This document shows positions 54,922 to 64,000 of a DNA stretch of 64,000 nt, piece after piece. A program made the position numbers and the translations under genes. The notes under the pieces were generated by a model that saw only the letters and a program-made list of their open reading frames with translations, did not search any database and was not told where the DNA came from. The first letter of the stretch is position 1, and every line of letters starts with the position of its first letter. The DNA comes from Microbulbifer sp. THAF38 (lineage in GTDB: Bacteria; Pseudomonadota; Gammaproteobacteria; Pseudomonadales; Cellvibrionaceae): positions 248,001 to 312,000 of the forward strand of contig NZ_CP045369.1 in the NCBI RefSeq assembly GCF_009363535.1, written 5' to 3'.

Positions 54922-57900
54922 ATGAAAGCCAAAAAAAATACTCTTGAACTGAAAAAACTGACTTCTGCAATCAAGGTATCCCGCTTAGCGTATGCTGGCA
55001 TGTTTGCCGGGCTGTTAAGTCCCCTGGCTCACGCGGGTCCGGAAGGCGGTGTGGTAACCGGTGGTAGTGGCACAATAGATGTAAATGGCACTACCACTAC
55101 AATCGATCAAAATACCGATTTGCTTTCTATCGACTGGGATTCCTTCAATTTAAGCGCTGAAGAATTGGTTAAGTTCCTTCAGCCAAATACCTCCTCGGTC
55201 GTACTCAACCGAATATTGGATCAGAGTGCCAGTACAATTCATGGTTCTATTGAGGCCAATGGCCACGTTATTCTGGTAAACCCACGCGGAGTGCTCTTTA
55301 CCGAGAGTGCCACCATCAACGTCGGCGCTATTACCGCTTCCGGACTCGATATGAGTCCGGAGGATTTTATGAATGGCAACTTCACCTTTAAAGGGGAAGA
55401 CGGTTCTGCTGGTTTTGTAGTTAACAGAGGTGTAATCAACGCCGCCAGTGCCGTATTGGTGGGCAAACAGGTTACTAACGCTTCATCGGGCCTGATCAGT
55501 GCAGAGCTGGTCAGCCTGGCTGCCGCAGATGAAGCAATACTTACCTTCGATGCCGATGGCATGATTGGTGTACAAGTCACTAAAGAGGTAATGGAAAACG
55601 ACCTTGGTGTCGATAGCGCCGTTTTAAATGAGGGTAATATCGATGGTGCCCAGGTTCTCCTGGAAGCGAGCGTATCCGGTGACTTATTTACTGCTGCAGT
55701 AAATAACGAGGGCACGATTAAAGCCCAGGGAATCGATACCAGCGGAGGCAAAATCCGTTTATTTGGTTCCGGCTCCAGTGTAATCAATAGCGGCGAATTA
55801 CAAGCCACAGGTACCACTGGTGGACAGGTGGTACTCGAAGGGGATACCGCAGAACATAGCGGTAAAATTGATGTCCGCGGCACCGCTGGGCGTGGCGGCG
55901 AGGCTATGGTTCTCGGCGATGAAGTTCTTGTCAGTGGTGCTATTGATGCGCGCGGTACTGTCGCGGGTGGTGAGGTCCTAATCGGTGGGGATTATCAAGG
56001 GAAAAATTCTCAGGTTCGCAATGCCGAAAAAACCACGGTTACTAAAGACGCCCATATTAATGCGAGTGGTATAGGGGAAGGCGATGGCGGTGAGGTTATT
56101 GTTTGGGCGGATCACACCACCGATTTTGCAGGAACTATTTTAGCCGAGTCTGGTGAGCAAGGTGGAGACGGTGGTTTTGTAGAAACCTCTGGTAAGGTTA
56201 ATTTAAATCTTGGTGAAGATAGCTTGTTTGTTTCCACTCTAGGCTCAGTAGATGGCCAAGATGGGGAATGGTTGCTAGATCCCGGTTGGTTTTATATCGC
56301 TGCTGATGATGACTGTTCCAGTAACTGCATGACAACTGGAACCTTAGAGGGTTTGCTGGGAAATAATCACATAACGATTAGAGTCACAGCAGATTCTGCC
56401 AGCCAGCAGATAGGTAATAATTCATCAACGGACATCAATACGACTGGTTCAGATGCGGATCCATATAGCGAAGGTATTTGGATAGGAGACAGTATTGATT
56501 GGGGTAGCAGCTCTAAGAAACTAACTCTAATATCTGATAATAATGTTTATATTGATGAAGGGGTGAATCTTTACTCCAGTGAAGGAGTGAACGGAGGTAA
56601 GTTTTTTGTAGAGGCTGGCGGAGACTTTATTAATAAAGGCTCTATAGAAATGAAGCGTGTCGGTTTTGATATTGATGGATCATTTCAAAATTTTGGTTCA
56701 ATTGAAGTTAATGGGCAAAGTACTAACGCTGATTTATATTTGAAGGTAGGGCTAGGGGGGGGAGGCTCTGATAATCGTCTAGGTACAATTACATATACTA
56801 ACGCTGACAAGAGCCAGGATTTTGTTGTTACGGGTGGGGCTGGTATTGATAAGTTTTACTTTTTAGATGATGGTAATGATTCAATAACTGTTACAGGTGA
56901 TAAGGCTTTTACTTTATCTAAATATGCATCCGATAACTCAAATTTTATATTTTCTGATATTGAGTCAATTGATACTGCTGGCGGTGAAGATACTGTAACT
57001 AGCACAGTTAATTCTGCCGAATGGACTCTAACCTCTCTGGATAATCAGGTTAACCATAGTGGAATTAACTTTTTAAATGCTGAAGTATTTAGTGGTGGTG
57101 CCACAACCCTTAAGGGTTATGTAAACGAAAGCGGTTCCGATAGTGGCGATAGCTATAAACTCGGCAGTAGTGGTGATATTACGGTAGATAATATGACTTT
57201 TTCTGGCATAAAAAAGGTGGTTGCCGCAGCGAGTGTGGACACTATTTTAGGCCAGGCCGATGCTGTCGATACTTTTGACATCCATTTAAGCGATGATGGT
57301 CTAAATACACTCGAAGTAGAGGTCGATGGTATAATCTTTACCGGGATTGAAAATATTACTGATGCAGGAACAGATTCCGATCCTAAAGATATTCTGTCCA
57401 GTCAACTTACTACTGATAGTTGGCTTCTGACTGCCACCAATAACCAGGTAGTACATGGTGGTATCATCATTACCGGTATCGAAAATATCAGTGGTGGCAA
57501 GGGAGTACTACAGGGTGCGTCCAATAGCAATGATAGCTACCAAATTGTAAAAAATGCTGATACCACAACGGCGATTCAAGTTGATGAGATGATCTTCAAT
57601 GGGCTTACCCGAGTGGAAGCCGGAGCACATGCTGGTGTTAATACAACCGATATTCTGCTCGGTACCGACGGGGCCGATACGTTTGGTTTCCTTAGTGGTG
57701 AATTACATACTTACGGTATCAGCTTCACCGGCATTGAAGAAGTTAATGCTGGAGGCACAAGTAATGATGGAATTTCTGATCTACTGAATACAGAAACTGA
57801 TGTAGATCTTACCGGAAATCAAGAAGAGCTGCGTAATGCCAATATCCTGTTCAAAGATATTGAACAGGTCGACTTTATTAACAACTCGAACGGCAAGATT

Positions 57901-60900
57901 GTCGGATCTGCTGTAGAAGACAGCTTTATCATTGCCAGTACCGCCGACAAAATCACAGCGAATAATATTGAATTTACTGGCTTCAATAAAACGATTGATA
58001 CCGGCGAAGGCACCGATACTGTTAGCACACTTGTAGCAGACAGTACATGGAGTCTCTCTAACACAGATAGAAAAGCCACAAGCAGCGGAATCACCTTCAC
58101 CAATATAGAAAAAGTCACCGCTTCAGATAATCAGGGCACACTGGAAAGTAAGAACGACGACAATGAATTTGCCCTGACCAATGATGGACGTATTGATGCT
58201 GATCGTATTCGCTTTACTGGATTTACCACAATTGAGGGTAACGGTACTGCCTCATTAGATGCCAGTGCCATTAGTGGTAATCTTCTTTTGCAAGATAGCA
58301 AAAAGGTAAAAGCAGATTTTACCGATGGTAACATTATCGATATTACGATCTCCGGTATTAATGAAGCGGTAGCGAGTAAGCTGCTGGGTACGGATATCGC
58401 TTATACAGTAAAAGATGCCAACAAAGTTTTCGCCAAAGCAATCACCTTCTCCGGTGTTGATCGTATTGAGGATGATGGCCCTAACGGCGCAGCCACCTCT
58501 GAAGTCAGTGACCAACAATGGCAGTTAGTATCCGCTGATAATGAAGTTGAGCACTCAGGCATTACCTTTGCAGGAATGCATAGTCTGACGGGTGGTAATA
58601 ACACCCTGGCTGGTGCTGCTGATAAAGGAGACAGCTATGAGCTTTCCCTGACAGGCGATATCACCGTTGACTCCATGATCTTTAAAGGTATTCGCACAGT
58701 AAATGCGAATACTAATTATATGGATACGGTAGATGCAACCGGTGCAGTTACTCTTCAAGGTAATAATGCCTTTGGTGTAACCATCGACCCTAATGGCAGC
58801 AGTTATGATATTAACTTCAGTGGTATTGATGCGGTTACTAATACAGGAACCCTAACCGGCACCACGGGTGCAGATACCTTCACCGTAGAGGGTGATAAAA
58901 AGCTGAGCAGCAAAGGTATCCAGTTCTCGAATGTGAGCTCTGTATTAGCCGGCAACGATACTAATATTGCCGACACTGTAAATGCAAAGATTGGAGAAAC
59001 GGTTGCACTCACCGGACTTGCAAAAGAACTCATTACCAGCAACATCGTATTTAAAGAGATTGAGGTAGCGGGTAGGGGTGGTGAAAACCTTGTCGGGTCA
59101 GACTTAGCCGATACGATCGAGATTACCGGAGACAGGGCCTTTAAAGCCAATGAAATAGCCTTTACCGGTATTGCAAGCCTAAACACGGGTGCGGGTACAG
59201 ACAGTATTATTGACAGTACTGGGCAAACCGGCAGCCGGTGGATCTTGGGGGCCGGGAATAAAGAAATCACAGGTTACAACATTGCTTTCAGTGATGTAGA
59301 AACTATCCAGGCAGATATTGGTGAGCTGGTTGGCAGAAATGACCAAGATGAAACCTTTACGCTTTCTGCTTACACAGACAATGGACAGCAAAAGACCAAG
59401 ATCGATACTAAAGGCATGGCCTTTACCGGCATTGGCATTTTAAGCGCTGGGGACTCAAACTCTTTTACAGACAAGATTGAAAGCAGTGTTAACAATAGTA
59501 ATTGGGCGCTCACAGCAATTGATAATCAGGTAGAGCATGCCGGTGTCACCATTAATGATGCCGATATATTGAGTGGCGGCAAAGGAATACTGCAGGGTGC
59601 TTCCAATAGCAATGATAGCTACCAAATTGTAAAAAATGCTGATACCACAACGGCGATTCAAGTTGATGAGATGATCTTCAATGGGCTTACCCGAGTGGAA
59701 GCCGGAGCACATGCTGGTGTTAATACAACCGATATTCTGCTCGGTACCGACGGGGCCGATACGTTTGGTTTCCTTAGTGGTGAATTACATACTTACGGTA
59801 TCAGCTTCACCGGCATTGAAGAAGTTAATGCTGGAGGCACAAGTAATGATGGAATTTCTGATCTACTGAATACAGAAACTGATGTAGATCTTACCGGAAA
59901 TCAAGAAGAGCTGCGTAATGCCAATATCCTGTTCAAAGATATTGAACAGGTCGACTTTATTAACAACTCGAACGGCAAGATTGTCGGATCTGCTGTAGAA
60001 GACAGCTTTATCATTGCCAGTACCGCCGACAAAATCACAGCGAATAATATTGAATTTACTGGCTTCAATAAAACGATTGATACCGGCGAAGGCACCGATA
60101 CTGTTAGCACACTTGTAGCAGACAGTACATGGAGTCTCTCTAACACAGATAGAAAAGCCACAAGCAGCGGAATCACCTTCACCAATATAGAAAAAGTCAC
60201 CGCTTCAGATAATCAGGGCACACTGGAAAGTAAGAACGACGACAATGAATTTGCCCTGACCAATGATGGACGTATTGATGCTGATCGTATTCGCTTTACT
60301 GGATTTACCACAATTGAGGGTAACGGTACTGCCTCATTAGATGCCAGTGCCATTAGTGGTAATCTTCTTTTGCAAGATAGCAAAAAGGTAAAAGCAGATT
60401 TTACCGATGGTAACATTATCGATATTACGATCTCCGGTATTAATGAAGCGGTAGCGAGTAAGCTGCTGGGTACGGATATCGCTTATACAGTAAAAGATGC
60501 CAACAAAGTTTTCGCCAAAGCAATCACCTTCTCCGGTGTTGATCGTATTGAGGATGATGGCCCTAACGGCGCAGCCACCTCTGAAGTCAGTGACCAACAA
60601 TGGCAGTTAGTATCCGCTGATAATGAAGTTGAGCACTCAGGCATTACCTTTGCAGGAATGCATAGTCTGACGGGTGGTAATAACACCCTGGCTGGTGCTG
60701 CTGATAAAGGAGACAGCTATGAGCTTTCCCTGACAGGCGATATCACCGTTGACTCCATGATCTTTAAAGGTATTCGCACAGTAAATGCGAATACTAATTA
60801 TATGGATACGGTAGATGCAACCGGTGCAGTTACTCTTCAAGGTAATAATGCCTTTGGTGTAACCATCGACCCTAATGGCAGCAGTTATGATATTAACTTC

Positions 60901-63900
60901 AGTGGTATTGATGCGGTTACTAATACAGGAACCCTAACCGGCACCACGGGTGCAGATACCTTCACCGTAGAGGGTGATAAAAAGCTGAGCAGCAAAGGTA
61001 TCCAGTTCTCGAATGTGAGCTCTGTATTAGCCGGCAACGATACTAATATTGCCGACACTGTAAATGCAAAGATTGGAGAAACGGTTGCACTCACCGGACT
61101 TGCAAAAGAACTCATTACCAGCAACATCGTATTTAAAGAGATTGAGGTAGCGGGTAGGGGTGGTGAAAACCTTGTCGGGTCAGACTTAGCCGATACGATC
61201 GAGATTACCGGAGACAGGGCCTTTAAAGCCAATGAAATAGCCTTTACCGGTATTGCAAGCCTAAACACGGGTGCGGGTACAGACAGTATTATTGACAGTA
61301 CTGGGCAAACCGGCAGCCGGTGGATCTTGGGGGCCGGGAATAAAGAAATCACAGGTTACAACATTGCTTTCAGTGATGTAGAAACTATCCAGGCAGATAT
61401 TGGTGAGCTGGTTGGCAGAAATGACCAAGATGAAACCTTTACGCTTTCTGCTTACACAGACAATGGACAGCAAAAGACCAAGATCGATACTAAAGGCATG
61501 GCCTTTACCGGCATTGGCATTTTAAGCGCTGGGGACTCAAACTCTTTTACAGACAAGATTGAAAGCAGTGTTAACAATAGTAATTGGGCGCTCACAGCAA
61601 TTGATAATCAGGTAGAGCATGCCGGTGTCACCATTAATGATGCCGATATATTGAGTGGCGGCAAAGGAATACTGCAGGGTGCTTCCAATAGCAATGATAG
61701 CTACCAAATTGTAAAAAATGCTGATACCACAACGGCGATTCAAGTTGATGAGATGATCTTCAATGGGCTTACCCGAGTGGAAGCCGGAGCACATGCTGGT
61801 GTTAATACAACCGATATTCTGCTCGGTACCGACGGGGCCGATACGTTTGGTTTCCTTAGTGGTGAATTACATACTTACGGTATCAGCTTCACCGGCATTG
61901 AAGAAGTTAATGCTGGAGGCACAAGTAATGATGGAATTTCTGATCTACTGAATACAGAAACTGATGTAGATCTTACCGGAAATCAAGAAGAGCTGCGTAA
62001 TGCCAATATCCTGTTCAAAGATATTGAACAGGTCGACTTTATTAACAACTCGAACGGCAAGATTGTCGGATCTGCTGTAGAAGACAGCTTTATCATTGCC
62101 AGTACCGCCGACAAAATCACAGCGAATAATATTGAATTTACTGGCTTCAATAAAACGATTGATACCGGCGAAGGCACCGATACTGTTAGCACACTTGTAG
62201 CAGACAGTACATGGAGTCTCTCTAACACAGATAGAAAAGCCACAAGCAGCGGAATCACCTTCACCAATATAGAAAAAGTCACCGCTTCAGATAATCAGGG
62301 CACACTGGAAAGTAAGAACGACGACAATGAATTTGCCCTGACCAATGATGGACGTATTGATGCTGATCGTATTCGCTTTACTGGATTTACCACAATTGAG
62401 GGTAACGGTACTGCCTCATTAGATGCCAGTGCCATTAGTGGTAATCTTCTTTTGCAAGATAGCAAAAAGGTAAAAGCAGATTTTACCGATGGTAACATTA
62501 TCGATATTACGATCTCCGGTATTAATGAAGCGGTAGCGAGTAAGCTGCTGGGTACGGATATCGCTTATACAGTAAAAGATGCCAACAAAGTTTTCGCCAA
62601 AGCAATCACCTTCTCCGGTGTTGATCGTATTGAGGATGATGGCCCTAACGGCGCAGCCACCTCTGAAGTCAGTGACCAACAATGGCAGTTAGTATCCGCT
62701 GATAATGAAGTTGAGCACTCAGGCATTACCTTTGCAGGAATGCATAGTCTGACGGGTGGTAATAACACCCTGGCTGGTGCTGCTGATAAAGGAGACAGCT
62801 ATGAGCTTTCCCTGACAGGCGATATCACCGTTGACTCCATGATCTTTAAAGGTATTCGCACAGTAAATGCGAATACTAATTATATGGATACGGTAGATGC
62901 AACCGGTGCAGTTACTCTTCAAGGTAATAATGCCTTTGGTGTAACCATCGACCCTAATGGCAGCAGTTATGATATTAACTTCAGTGGTATTGATGCGGTT
63001 ACTAATACAGGAACCCTAACCGGCACCACGGGTGCAGATACCTTCACCGTAGAGGGTGATAAAAAGCTGAGCAGCAAAGGTATCCAGTTCTCGAATGTGA
63101 GCTCTGTATTAGCCGGCAACGATACTAATATTGCCGACACTGTAAATGCAAAGATTGGAGAAACGGTTGCACTCACCGGACTTGCAAAAGAACTCATTAC
63201 CAGCAACATCGTATTTAAAGAGATTGAGGTAGCGGGTAGGGGTGGTGAAAACCTTGTCGGGTCAGACTTAGCCGATACGATCGAGATTACCGGAGACAGG
63301 GCCTTTAAAGCCAATGAAATAGCCTTTACCGGTATTGCAAGCCTAAACACGGGTGCGGGTACAGACAGTATTATTGACAGTACTGGGCAAACCGGCAGCC
63401 GGTGGATCTTGGGGGCCGGGAATAAAGAAATCACAGGTTACAACATTGCTTTCAGTGATGTAGAAACTATCCAGGCAGATATTGGTGAGCTGGTTGGCAG
63501 AAATGACCAAGATGAAACCTTTACGCTTTCTGCTTACACAGACAATGGACAGCAAAAGACCAAGATCGATACTAAAGGCATGGCCTTTACCGGCATTGGC
63601 ATTTTAAGCGCTGGGGACTCAAACTCTTTTACAGACAAGATTGAAAGCAGTGTTAACAATAGTAATTGGGCGCTCACAGCAATTGATAATCAGGTAGAGC
63701 ATGCCGGTGTCACCATTAATGATGCCGATATATTGAGTGGCGGCAAAGGAATACTGCAGGGTGCTTCCAATAGCAATGATAGCTACCAAATTGTAAAAAA
63801 TGCTGATACCACAACGGCGATTCAAGTTGATGAGATGATCTTCAATGGGCTTACCCGAGTGGAAGCCGGAGCACATGCTGGTGTTAATACAACCGATATT

Positions 63901-64000
63901 CTGCTCGGTACCGACGGGGCCGATACGTTTGGTTTCCTTAGTGGTGAATTACATACTTACGGTATCAGCTTCACCGGCATTGAAGAAGTTAATGCTGGAG
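54922..64000 (+). CDS. Giant TpsA exoprotein with filamentous-hemagglutinin N-terminus (partial, runs off window)
   Basis: About 3026 codons are visible with no stop. A long signal peptide (MKAKKNTLELKKL, then hydrophobic AYAGMFAGLLSPLAHA) precedes the TPS domain (about 45-280), which contains SVVLNRILDQSASTIHGSIE, HVILVNPRGVLFTESATINV and SLAAADEAIL. A beta-helix-like region (about 280-430, INASGIGEGDGGEVIVWADH) leads to a transition (430-640) and degenerate repeats of the type GADTF-x-I-x-FTGIE. From base 57520 the gene consists of perfect 2082-base repeats. ATG 54922 was chosen because AAGG lies seven bases upstream; ATG 54907 is also in frame. It is probably a surface adhesin or contact-dependent protein; no toxin end is visible because the 3' end is outside the window. 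Confidence 0.93.
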   Translation, partial: MKAKKNTLELKKLTSAIKVSRLAYAGMFAGLLSPLAHAGPEGGVVTGGSGTIDVNGTTTTIDQNTDLLSIDWDSFNLSAEELVKFLQPNTSSVVLNRILDQSASTIHGSIEANGHVILVNPRGVLFTESATINVGAITASGLDMSPEDFMNGNFTFKGEDGSAGFVVNRGVINAASAVLVGKQVTNASSGLISAELVSLAAADEAILTFDADGMIGVQVTKEVMENDLGVDSAVLNEGNIDGAQVLLEASVSGDLFTAAVNNEGTIKAQGIDTSGGKIRLFGSGSSVINSGELQATGTTGGQVVLEGDTAEHSGKIDVRGTAGRGGEAMVLGDEVLVSGAIDARGTVAGGEVLIGGDYQGKNSQVRNAEKTTVTKDAHINASGIGEGDGGEVIVWADHTTDFAGTILAESGEQGGDGGFVETSGKVNLNLGEDSLFVSTLGSVDGQDGEWLLDPGWFYIAADDDCSSNCMTTGTLEGLLGNNHITIRVTADSASQQIGNNSSTDINTTGSDADPYSEGIWIGDSIDWGSSSKKLTLISDNNVYIDEGVNLYSSEGVNGGKFFVEAGGDFINKGSIEMKRVGFDIDGSFQNFGSIEVNGQSTNADLYLKVGLGGGGSDNRLGTITYTNADKSQDFVVTGGAGIDKFYFLDDGNDSITVTGDKAFTLSKYASDNSNFIFSDIESIDTAGGEDTVTSTVNSAEWTLTSLDNQVNHSGINFLNAEVFSGGATTLKGYVNESGSDSGDSYKLGSSGDITVDNMTFSGIKKVVAAASVDTILGQADAVDTFDIHLSDDGLNTLEVEVDGIIFTGIENITDAGTDSDPKDILSSQLTTDSWLLTATNNQVVHGGIIITGIENISGGKGVLQGASNSNDSYQIVKNADTTTAIQVDEMIFNGLTRVEAGAHAGVNTTDILLGTDGADTFGFLSGELHTYGISFTGIEEVNAGGTSNDGISDLLNTETDVDLTGNQEELRNANILFKDIEQVDFINNSNGKIVGSAVEDSFIIASTADKITANNIEFTGFNKTIDTGEGTDTVSTLVADSTWSLSNTDRKATSSGITFTNIEKVTASDNQGTLESKNDDNEFALTNDGRIDADRIRFTGFTTIEGNGTASLDASAISGNLLLQDSKKVKADFTDGNIIDITISGINEAVASKLLGTDIAYTVKDANKVFAKAITFSGVDRIEDDGPNGAATSEVSDQQWQLVSADNEVEHSGITFAGMHSLTGGNNTLAGAADKGDSYELSLTGDITVDSMIFKGIRTVNANTNYMDTVDATGAVTLQGNNAFGVTIDPNGSSYDINFSGIDAVTNTGTLTGTTGADTFTVEGDKKLSSKGIQFSNVSSVLAGNDTNIADTVNAKIGETVALTGLAKELITSNIVFKEIEVAGRGGENLVGSDLADTIEITGDRAFKANEIAFTGIASLNTGAGTDSIIDSTGQTGSRWILGAGNKEITGYNIAFSDVETIQADIGELVGRNDQDETFTLSAYTDNGQQKTKIDTKGMAFTGIGILSAGDSNSFTDKIESSVNNSNWALTAIDNQVEHAGVTINDADILSGGKGILQGASNSNDSYQIVKNADTTTAIQVDEMIFNGLTRVEAGAHAGVNTTDILLGTDGADTFGFLSGELHTYGISFTGIEEVNAGGTSNDGISDLLNTETDVDLTGNQEELRNANILFKDIEQVDFINNSNGKIVGSAVEDSFIIASTADKITANNIEFTGFNKTIDTGEGTDTVSTLVADSTWSLSNTDRKATSSGITFTNIEKVTASDNQGTLESKNDDNEFALTNDGRIDADRIRFTGFTTIEGNGTASLDASAISGNLLLQDSKKVKADFTDGNIIDITISGINEAVASKLLGTDIAYTVKDANKVFAKAITFSGVDRIEDDGPNGAATSEVSDQQWQLVSADNEVEHSGITFAGMHSLTGGNNTLAGAADKGDSYELSLTGDITVDSMIFKGIRTVNANTNYMDTVDATGAVTLQGNNAFGVTIDPNGSSYDINFSGIDAVTNTGTLTGTTGADTFTVEGDKKLSSKGIQFSNVSSVLAGNDTNIADTVNAKIGETVALTGLAKELITSNIVFKEIEVAGRGGENLVGSDLADTIEITGDRAFKANEIAFTGIASLNTGAGTDSIIDSTGQTGSRWILGAGNKEITGYNIAFSDVETIQADIGELVGRNDQDETFTLSAYTDNGQQKTKIDTKGMAFTGIGILSAGDSNSFTDKIESSVNNSNWALTAIDNQVEHAGVTINDADILSGGKGILQGASNSNDSYQIVKNADTTTAIQVDEMIFNGLTRVEAGAHAGVNTTDILLGTDGADTFGFLSGELHTYGISFTGIEEVNAGGTSNDGISDLLNTETDVDLTGNQEELRNANILFKDIEQVDFINNSNGKIVGSAVEDSFIIASTADKITANNIEFTGFNKTIDTGEGTDTVSTLVADSTWSLSNTDRKATSSGITFTNIEKVTASDNQGTLESKNDDNEFALTNDGRIDADRIRFTGFTTIEGNGTASLDASAISGNLLLQDSKKVKADFTDGNIIDITISGINEAVASKLLGTDIAYTVKDANKVFAKAITFSGVDRIEDDGPNGAATSEVSDQQWQLVSADNEVEHSGITFAGMHSLTGGNNTLAGAADKGDSYELSLTGDITVDSMIFKGIRTVNANTNYMDTVDATGAVTLQGNNAFGVTIDPNGSSYDINFSGIDAVTNTGTLTGTTGADTFTVEGDKKLSSKGIQFSNVSSVLAGNDTNIADTVNAKIGETVALTGLAKELITSNIVFKEIEVAGRGGENLVGSDLADTIEITGDRAFKANEIAFTGIASLNTGAGTDSIIDSTGQTGSRWILGAGNKEITGYNIAFSDVETIQADIGELVGRNDQDETFTLSAYTDNGQQKTKIDTKGMAFTGIGILSAGDSNSFTDKIESSVNNSNWALTAIDNQVEHAGVTINDADILSGGKGILQGASNSNDSYQIVKNADTTTAIQVDEMIFNGLTRVEAGAHAGVNTTDILLGTDGADTFGFLSGELHTYGISFTGIEEVNAG
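57520..59601 (+). repeat. TpsA 2082-bp tandem repeat, copy 1
   Basis: The unit is 2082 bases (694 codons, in frame). The left edge at 57520 is where identity with copy 2 begins; base 57519 differs. The encoded unit is built of about ten degenerate submotifs (GADTF or GDSYEL, then I-x-F-x-G-I-x-x-V). It has no glycine-rich calcium nonapeptides of the RTX type. Confidence 0.95.
59602..61683 (+). repeat. TpsA 2082-bp tandem repeat, copy 2
   Basis: Second full copy, offset exactly 2082 bases from copy 1. I compared scattered stretches and the translated segments and saw no differences. Confidence 0.95.
61684..63765 (+). repeat. TpsA 2082-bp tandem repeat, copy 3
   Basis: Third full copy, offset 2082 bases from copy 2, with no differences seen in the stretches compared. 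Confidence 0.95.
63766..64000 (+). repeat. TpsA 2082-bp tandem repeat, start of copy 4 (cut by window end)
   Basis: The first 235 bases of a further copy, identical to the start of copies 2 and 3. The array continues beyond the window, so the total copy number is unknown. Confidence 0.93.

Noticed and set aside
55239..55883. 214-codon open frame on the - strand in the tpsA 5' region
   Set aside because: It is the reverse shadow of the TPS domain, Ser/Pro/Thr-rich with no features of its own.
57599..63876. Sets of small - and + strand frames recurring every 2082 bases
   Set aside because: They are shadows of the repeated tpsA frame; their recurrence reflects the DNA repeat, not separate genes.
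57520..64000. CRISPR or transposon interpretation of the repeats
   Set aside because: The unit is 2082 bases, directly adjacent without spacers, in frame with tpsA, and has no transposase or terminal inverted repeats.

Overview
The window looks like a chromosomal segment of a gammaproteobacterium, probably from the Pseudomonadales/Cellvibrionales side (a Microbulbifer- or Cellvibrio-like marine bacterium is a guess). The main reason is the housekeeping block at 1-12030: nnrD(end)-tsaE-amiB-mutL-miaA-hfq-hflX-hflK-hflC-hisZ-purA, all on the + strand. hisZ between hflC and purA, and a MutL with an endonuclease motif, resemble Pseudomonas-type genomes rather than enterics.

From 12.2 to 15.3 kb there are three ordinary genes: a hemolysin III-type membrane protein, an MltB-type lytic transglycosylase, and an AstE/aspartoacylase-like metallohydrolase on the - strand.

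From 15.3 to 52.8 kb lies a complete type VI secretion system (T6SS) locus. A - strand pair, an Rhs protein without a toxin tip and the PppA phosphatase, is followed by a + strand transposase-like gene that has lost its catalytic histidines. The + strand structural genes then run: a TssB-TssC fusion-like sheath paralogue, tagH(FHA), tssJ, tssK, tssL, tssM, tagF, a SapC-family gene, an unknown gene, tssA, tssB, tssC, a second tssC, tssE, tssF, tssG and tssH(clpV). A - strand delivery module follows, transcribed hcp - vgrG - DUF6931-like - PAAR - secreted small protein (candidate immunity) - class 3 lipase (candidate effector). The PpkA-like kinase closes the set on the + strand. All 13 core Tss proteins are present, plus a PpkA/PppA/FHA/TagF post-translational control set. 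The locus appears mosaic: the part before about 30.2 kb shares the GC-rich style of the housekeeping genes, while 30.9-46.1 kb is visibly more AT-rich.

From 52.9 kb to the window end is a two-partner secretion pair: a TpsB (FhaC/ShlB-type) transporter and a giant TpsA exoprotein that runs off the end. TpsA has a filamentous-hemagglutinin-type secretion domain followed by in-frame tandem repeats of 2082 bp (694 codons). There are three full copies and the start of a fourth, and I see no difference between copies.

The points most worth follow-up are the giant repeat array, the TssB-TssC fusion beside two full TssC genes, the HUH-less transposase and SapC genes inside the T6SS locus, the toxin-less Rhs, and the VgrG/PAAR/lipase module. 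No RNA genes, CRISPR arrays or intact insertion sequences were recognised. Coding starts were adjusted by eye from Shine-Dalgarno-like spacing; assignments rest on motif recognition, not database searches.
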